Assembly (NCBI GenBank): GCA_036500225.1
Contig: DASYCJ010000017.1
Coordinates: forward strand, 1-10,740
DNA length: 10,740 nt
From: DASUBN01 sp036500225
GTDB taxonomy: Bacteria; Pseudomonadota; Gammaproteobacteria; Natronospirales; REEB76
Direction: 5' to 3'
Position numbers and translations under genes: made by a program. The notes beneath the pieces are model-generated. The model did no database searches, was not told where the DNA came from, and saw only the letters and a program-made list of their open reading frames with translations. Below, in pieces: positions 7,901-10,740 of this stretch (positions are counted from its first letter, which is position 1; each line of letters begins with the position of its first letter).

Positions 7901-10740
7901 CCTTGTCGCCTTTGCCGTTGGCGATGACGCTCATGCCGACGCCGTTCTCCAGGCCGCTGAGGACCCGCAAGGAGCCGTCACTGGCGGTCATGGTCACGGA
8001 TGCCGCTTTCAATTGCACGGTGCTGGTGGCGATGAGGTTCGCCTGGCCACCGTGGGATGCTTGGACGCTGGCGAACCGGGCGAGCAAGCCCAGGCCGACC
8101 GTGCCGCTGCCGTTACCGCCGGTGACGGTGACGTCAGTACCACTGACCGCGAGGGCGCCGGTAGTAGTGACCCGCAGGGCCGACTCCGCAGTGAGAGTCG
8201 CGACACCCGCATGGGACGCCAAGACATGGGTCTGATCGGCTTCGTTGATGCCCGCAGCGAGGATAACGTTGCCGCCGGAGAATGCGGCGCTGGCAGCGAT
8301 GATGTTGAGATCCTCGGTGACCTTTTCCGTAGCTTTACCGGAAGCCTTGGCCAGGACCGTGGCGTTGCTGGCGGCTACGCTGCCGCCGGCAGCAATCATG
8401 CTGCCGGTGCCGGCATTCATGGTGAAGCTGCCCTTGGTGTTGACGCTCACGCTCGCATCAGCGGTGATGGTGGCGGTGCCGCCGGCCGTGCCGGTTTGCA
8501 CTTCGGAGTTGTGCGGGTTGTTGATGGAGCCATGCGAGCCGCTGAAGGTGGTATAGCCGCCGCCGATACGGGAACCCGCCACCACGAATATGCCGTGGCT
8601 GGCGTGATGGACGTTCGTGCGGCTGCTTGGGGAAGTGCCGCTAGTGGTGGTACTGGTAGCCCCCACGCCGGCGTTCTTAAACGAGATGGCGCCACCGGCA
8701 TTGACGGTGATGCCGTCGATGAGGCCGACAGCGGCGTTGCCGCCGTGGATGGCATCGACGTTGATGTTCAGGGCGTTCTGACCGCCTACGAACAGGAGGC
8801 GGCGGCGGGTGTCACTGCTGCCACCGCTGCCGTTGACGTTCACGGTGATGCCCTGTGCCGCCGTGAGGCTCAGGCTCGAGTTCACGTTGATGGTCGCAGT
8901 CCCGCGGTTGGCGGTGACGCGGGTATTGGTCAGGTCGTTGGAGCCTGCGAAGAACTCGACGGAGTTTGAAGCGGAGAAGGTCAGGCTCTTGGCACCGATG
9001 GCGACGGCGTTGTTCAGATTATCGGTGGCCTTGAGACCGCCATTATTGTCGATCGAAGCATTCCTTCCGGTGGAAGCCGCAGCCGCCACCAGGATCTTGT
9101 CGGCACCAGAAGCGGTGAACGCACCGGTGGCGGTGATGTTCACGCCGGCATTGACGGTGACGTTGGCGGAGCCGCCGCTGCTGGCACGGATGCCGACGGA
9201 GGAACCGACGTGGCCGCCACTCGACCCACGATGGTGGAGGCCGATGGATTGCGTACCGCCGCTGGTGTTCTTGAGCAACATGGAACCGGCTTTGATGGTC
9301 AGGGCCGCGTTGACAGTATCGTTGGCCTTGCCACCCGATCCGTTCACATCGATGAAGTGGCCGGCGCTGAATCCGCCGTCCAAGGTCATATAGGTGGCGG
9401 CCGTGACGTCGAACGACTTCGTGGCCGTGAGGCTCACGCCGCCGTTGGCGGTGAGACCGCTGACGGCCTTGGCGCCGTCAGCCGTCAAGGTCACGCTGGC
9501 CCCGGCTCTGGTCCCCGCATCCACGTTGATGTCGTGACCGACGAGGCTGACGCTGCCAGCGGTGACGTTGACGGAGTTGTCCGAAAGCACCGTGGTCCTG
9601 GTAACGCCCTTGCCTTCGCTGGAAGCGAGGACGAGGCGGCTGCCGCCGGCATGGAAGCCGCCCACGAGGGACACGGACTGGGCTTGCACATGGAAGGAAC
9701 CGCCCGCCGTGATGTCCACGCGCGAGAGGGCGGTATCGGTCAGGGTGCCGCCATATTCGGCCCTATAGTCATGACTGTTGCCCGCGCTTTCGCCGCCCAC
9801 GATGGCGACAGAGTGGCTGGGGCCGGCGACAAAGCCGCCGAACAGGCCGACGTCACCACCCGCCTTGAGACTCACACCGGCATCGTTACTGACGCTGACT
9901 ATGCCGCCATCGGCCTCGAACTCTCCAGACGCGCCCGCTCTCTGACCGCCCGCGACCACCACGGAGTTCGCGCCGAAAAGACCGATATCACCGGTGGTGG
10001 CGGTGATATTCACCCGCGCGGTGTCAGCGATGATCACGCCGCCGCCGGCCTCCGCGACGACGGGTCCGAAGCCGCCGGCACCGGAGCCCACGTGATTGCC
10101 GCCCTCGACACCCACATGTTGGGCGACATTGGCTTCACCGGAACTCAATTCGAAGCCCTTGGCTAAGATGTTGACGTTACCGCCGAGGACGAGCTTGGCC
10201 GAGCCCTTGGCCGCAATCGCGACAACTCCATAACCCGCGCTATTGGCGCCATGGACATCGGCGACCGACTCACCCTGGATGAGTATGCTGCCGGCATCGA
10301 CTATGTTCAGATTCGCGTGAAGGCTGGCCGAAGCCCTGCCGCCACTGGAACCGATTACTACCAGGTGCTTGCCCACATGGTCGCCCGCAGCCACGGTTAT
10401 CCCCGCATTTGAGGATCCCATGCCGGAGAGGAATATGCCGGTTTTGCCGGCGTTGAAGTTCAGATCTGCCGTGGCGGTGTAGTTGGCGGTGGCACCCGGG
10501 CCGTCGGCGAACACGCCGTGGGGACCGGGTCCCGTGCTCTGGGACGCGAGACCATAACCCGCCGATATCGCCACGTGCCGGGCGTTGATGTCGATGCTGC
10601 CGCCGGTGAAGGTTACATTCGCATGCTCGGTGACCGCGCTCTTGCCGTGGTTTGACCCAGAGACAAGGACGTGCTGCTGGCTGGCGAGGATCTGAGTCTG
10701 GTTGATGTAGACGCCCGCCTGGCGGACGTGGCTACCGGTG
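4539..10740 (-). CDS. Giant beta-repeat surface exoprotein, filamentous-haemagglutinin/TPS-like adhesin, N-terminus beyond window
   Basis: The frame is open from the right window edge to the TGA at 4539-4541: 2066 residues are visible and the N-terminus is missing. The GTG at 10572-10574 is only an internal codon, since the 55 codons to its right are open and continue the same repeat style. Composition is extreme: Gly, Ala, Ser, Thr, Val and Asn dominate, Trp is nearly absent, and I see Cys only twice, both near the C-terminus. About 37 degenerate beta-strand repeats, which probably stack as a right-handed beta-helix, are followed by a non-repeat tail of about 145 residues. There is no autotransporter barrel, no arrays of the RTX nonapeptide GGxGxD, no LPXTG and no kinase or enzyme motif. 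This favours a TpsA-type exoprotein exported by a TpsB pore and used in adhesion or biofilm. The TPS domain needed to confirm this would lie to the right. The repeats make the general class clear; the secretion route is inferred. Confidence 0.8.
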   Translation of the reverse strand, partial: TGSHVRQAGVYINQTQILASQQHVLVSGSNHGKSAVTEHANVTFTGGSIDINARHVAISAGYGLASQSTGPGPHGVFADGPGATANYTATADLNFNAGKTGIFLSGMGSSNAGITVAAGDHVGKHLVVIGSSGGRASASLHANLNIVDAGSILIQGESVADVHGANSAGYGVVAIAAKGSAKLVLGGNVNILAKGFELSSGEANVAQHVGVEGGNHVGSGAGGFGPVVAEAGGGVIIADTARVNITATTGDIGLFGANSVVVAGGQRAGASGEFEADGGIVSVSNDAGVSLKAGGDVGLFGGFVAGPSHSVAIVGGESAGNSHDYRAEYGGTLTDTALSRVDITAGGSFHVQAQSVSLVGGFHAGGSRLVLASSEGKGVTRTTVLSDNSVNVTAGSVSLVGHDINVDAGTRAGASVTLTADGAKAVSGLTANGGVSLTATKSFDVTAATYMTLDGGFSAGHFIDVNGSGGKANDTVNAALTIKAGSMLLKNTSGGTQSIGLHHRGSSGGHVGSSVGIRASSGGSANVTVNAGVNITATGAFTASGADKILVAAAASTGRNASIDNNGGLKATDNLNNAVAIGAKSLTFSASNSVEFFAGSNDLTNTRVTANRGTATINVNSSLSLTAAQGITVNVNGSGGSSDTRRRLLFVGGQNALNINVDAIHGGNAAVGLIDGITVNAGGAISFKNAGVGATSTTTSGTSPSSRTNVHHASHGIFVVAGSRIGGGYTTFSGSHGSINNPHNSEVQTGTAGGTATITADASVSVNTKGSFTMNAGTGSMIAAGGSVAASNATVLAKASGKATEKVTEDLNIIAASAAFSGGNVILAAGINEADQTHVLASHAGVATLTAESALRVTTTGALAVSGTDVTVTGGNGSGTVGLGLLARFASVQASHGGQANLIATSTVQLKAASVTMTASDGSLRVLSGLENGVGMSVIANGKGDKVSATLNGTVNITATTGGITLTAEGTPTASSGLGHVGIAAGSGAGVGENVEAEATGATAALTLDNSVNLTAKTKITVKAGNPAGSGTASPASGGSLSIAASRGLGEGDFLVANGKGAKTVVTQTASVNITGSAASFFANKDMNVQGADSEGANTLVGGSHSGSATVKQTGTVNLRATTGALTLNASHGSLDVRGGNGSSSTTRVSGSHHGVATLTALSGVTLQAGGAVSMHAGDSLSIAAGASYTTNVNAQEGGTATLTRDSSLSVKAGTTLTAAAGSSLTVLGGVENRVLTDAFLSSGGTNFRAGGKATATLTAGVSLAAGGDVSLTAGTDGSSTASNRITHRNLNVIAGAGDQLFVGAARLGSNIVGQRWTGGTATLSANTNVTITAGRDLHLTAGAAGSSGKGSVQILGMADAGGSFNNQANVAGGSSSAVAKLTLIGNATLTAVRDITITTAKAGSIGGNASIVGGSLGNLRDDHGVGKVTILGSADATLKAGRDVLLSGVGGSLTVAGVHVNSSHAGSILADAHASGGSAIVTAHGDANITAGRNITTGSNSMDGGLNVVGGQLVDAADLGYAVNERATATANAGLTAGGAITIKGAGDLNVLGGLFDSAGITNTFSNGISASGNRTVTQSARAAVTAGGAVTLTLKGDGVIAGGDSATAKVSMSDDQFMTGTATANTGVLIKGASVSITVGGDLLTRAGSAVTARAVGIGSNIKASATASADASITAIGNVSINAGSVAGGDASFVGGSGGKGSALTLFSNNAATATAHADLNITASKMLTITAGGDVKVAGGPGDENSALVIAGVPSHVFGSNAIGANSATAAATVTSKVNFTAGTALSVTAGGNVVISGGSRGGDGAIISAIGGSSNGHKDKATLTVDQSVNIKGATVALTASSGAGNVSITTYLPSSGASRATVSSSGAGNTAKATVNGSVVITAKTPVTIGGSLHKIAAGASTSGNLIITSTITVTGHAAAGGHSHAVHTSGFAPEMGRLSGDTLRVAPDFGTTSFGGMRTLGGASVTPAVPQPAVTISDGIELPAPAITSLDTMQVQSLVPSLVTVTGDDASQTKPQSSPVKGAVFQPDLAAADFAGSFPSSCAVLVMAQADHRCPAGGK
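4974..10740 (-). repeat. Array of about 37 degenerate beta-strand repeats inside the giant gene
   Basis: Counted by eye on the translation. The core of each unit is a short strand such as VNITATTG, VSLKAGG, VDITAGG, VNLTAKT, VTITAGR or DANITAGR. It is usually preceded by (G/A)-x-A-T-(L/V)-T-A and followed by two more strands ending in V-x-G-G. Average spacing is about 52 residues, but individual units range from under 40 to about 70 because loops between V-x-GG and the next unit vary. The DNA of the units is well diverged; I saw no long identical copies, so the array looks old rather than recently expanded. Unit edges are approximate. Confidence 0.8.

Noticed and set aside
7344..8969. Second long antisense frame (541 codons) on the plus strand
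   Set aside because: Same cause: codons avoiding TTA, CTA and TCA on the coding strand leave the opposite strand open. No recognisable protein features.
10572..10574. GTG as the start codon of the giant gene
   Set aside because: The frame stays open for 55 more codons to the window edge with the same Gly/Val/Ser/His-rich beta-repeat character, and no RBS or signal peptide is present at this point.
4539..10740. RTX toxin/type I secretion or autotransporter identity for the giant protein
   Set aside because: Only isolated GGDG- or GGPGD-like strings occur, not arrays of calcium-binding nonapeptides, and the C-terminus is a short cysteine-bearing tail rather than a 12-strand beta-barrel ending in an aromatic residue.

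Overview
The window is GC-rich bacterial DNA whose gene content points to a Gram-negative proteobacterium. Evidence is an RND-type inner-membrane efflux permease, a very large surface exoprotein of the filamentous-haemagglutinin kind, and a small protein resembling a family I know mainly from gammaproteobacteria. A sedolisin-type (S53) peptidase is also present; these enzymes usually work at acid pH, so an acid-tolerant organism is possible, but that is a weak inference. I cannot name the species.

Layout. On the plus strand, positions 1-2061 hold the C-terminal two thirds of an RND multidrug-efflux permease, cut by the left window edge. A short gap (2062-2182) carries a near-consensus sigma-70 promoter that runs straight into a perfect UUCG-loop terminator hairpin. 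A 78-residue acidic/basic small protein follows (2183-2419), with its own GNRA-loop terminator. Positions 2470-2611 hold nothing I recognise. On the minus strand, a 17-bp-stem terminator (2612-2648) closes a secreted S53 serine-carboxyl peptidase gene (2673-4448, reading leftward). Ninety bases upstream of it lies the 3' end of a giant repeat gene (4539 to beyond 10740, reading leftward), which fills more than half the window and runs off the right edge.

How they work together. The efflux permease and the small protein are independent of the rest and are separated from it by convergent terminators. The giant exoprotein and the S53 peptidase are co-oriented with a short gap and both look exported. 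The exoprotein has about 37 degenerate beta-strand repeats, no autotransporter barrel, no RTX repeats, and a C-terminal tail bearing what appear to be its only two cysteines. That fits a two-partner-secretion (TPS) adhesin of the HMW1 type. The peptidase could process it at the cell surface, by analogy with SphB1 and FHA in Bordetella. That link is a hypothesis from gene order. The N-terminal TPS domain and any TpsB transporter should lie to the right of this window.
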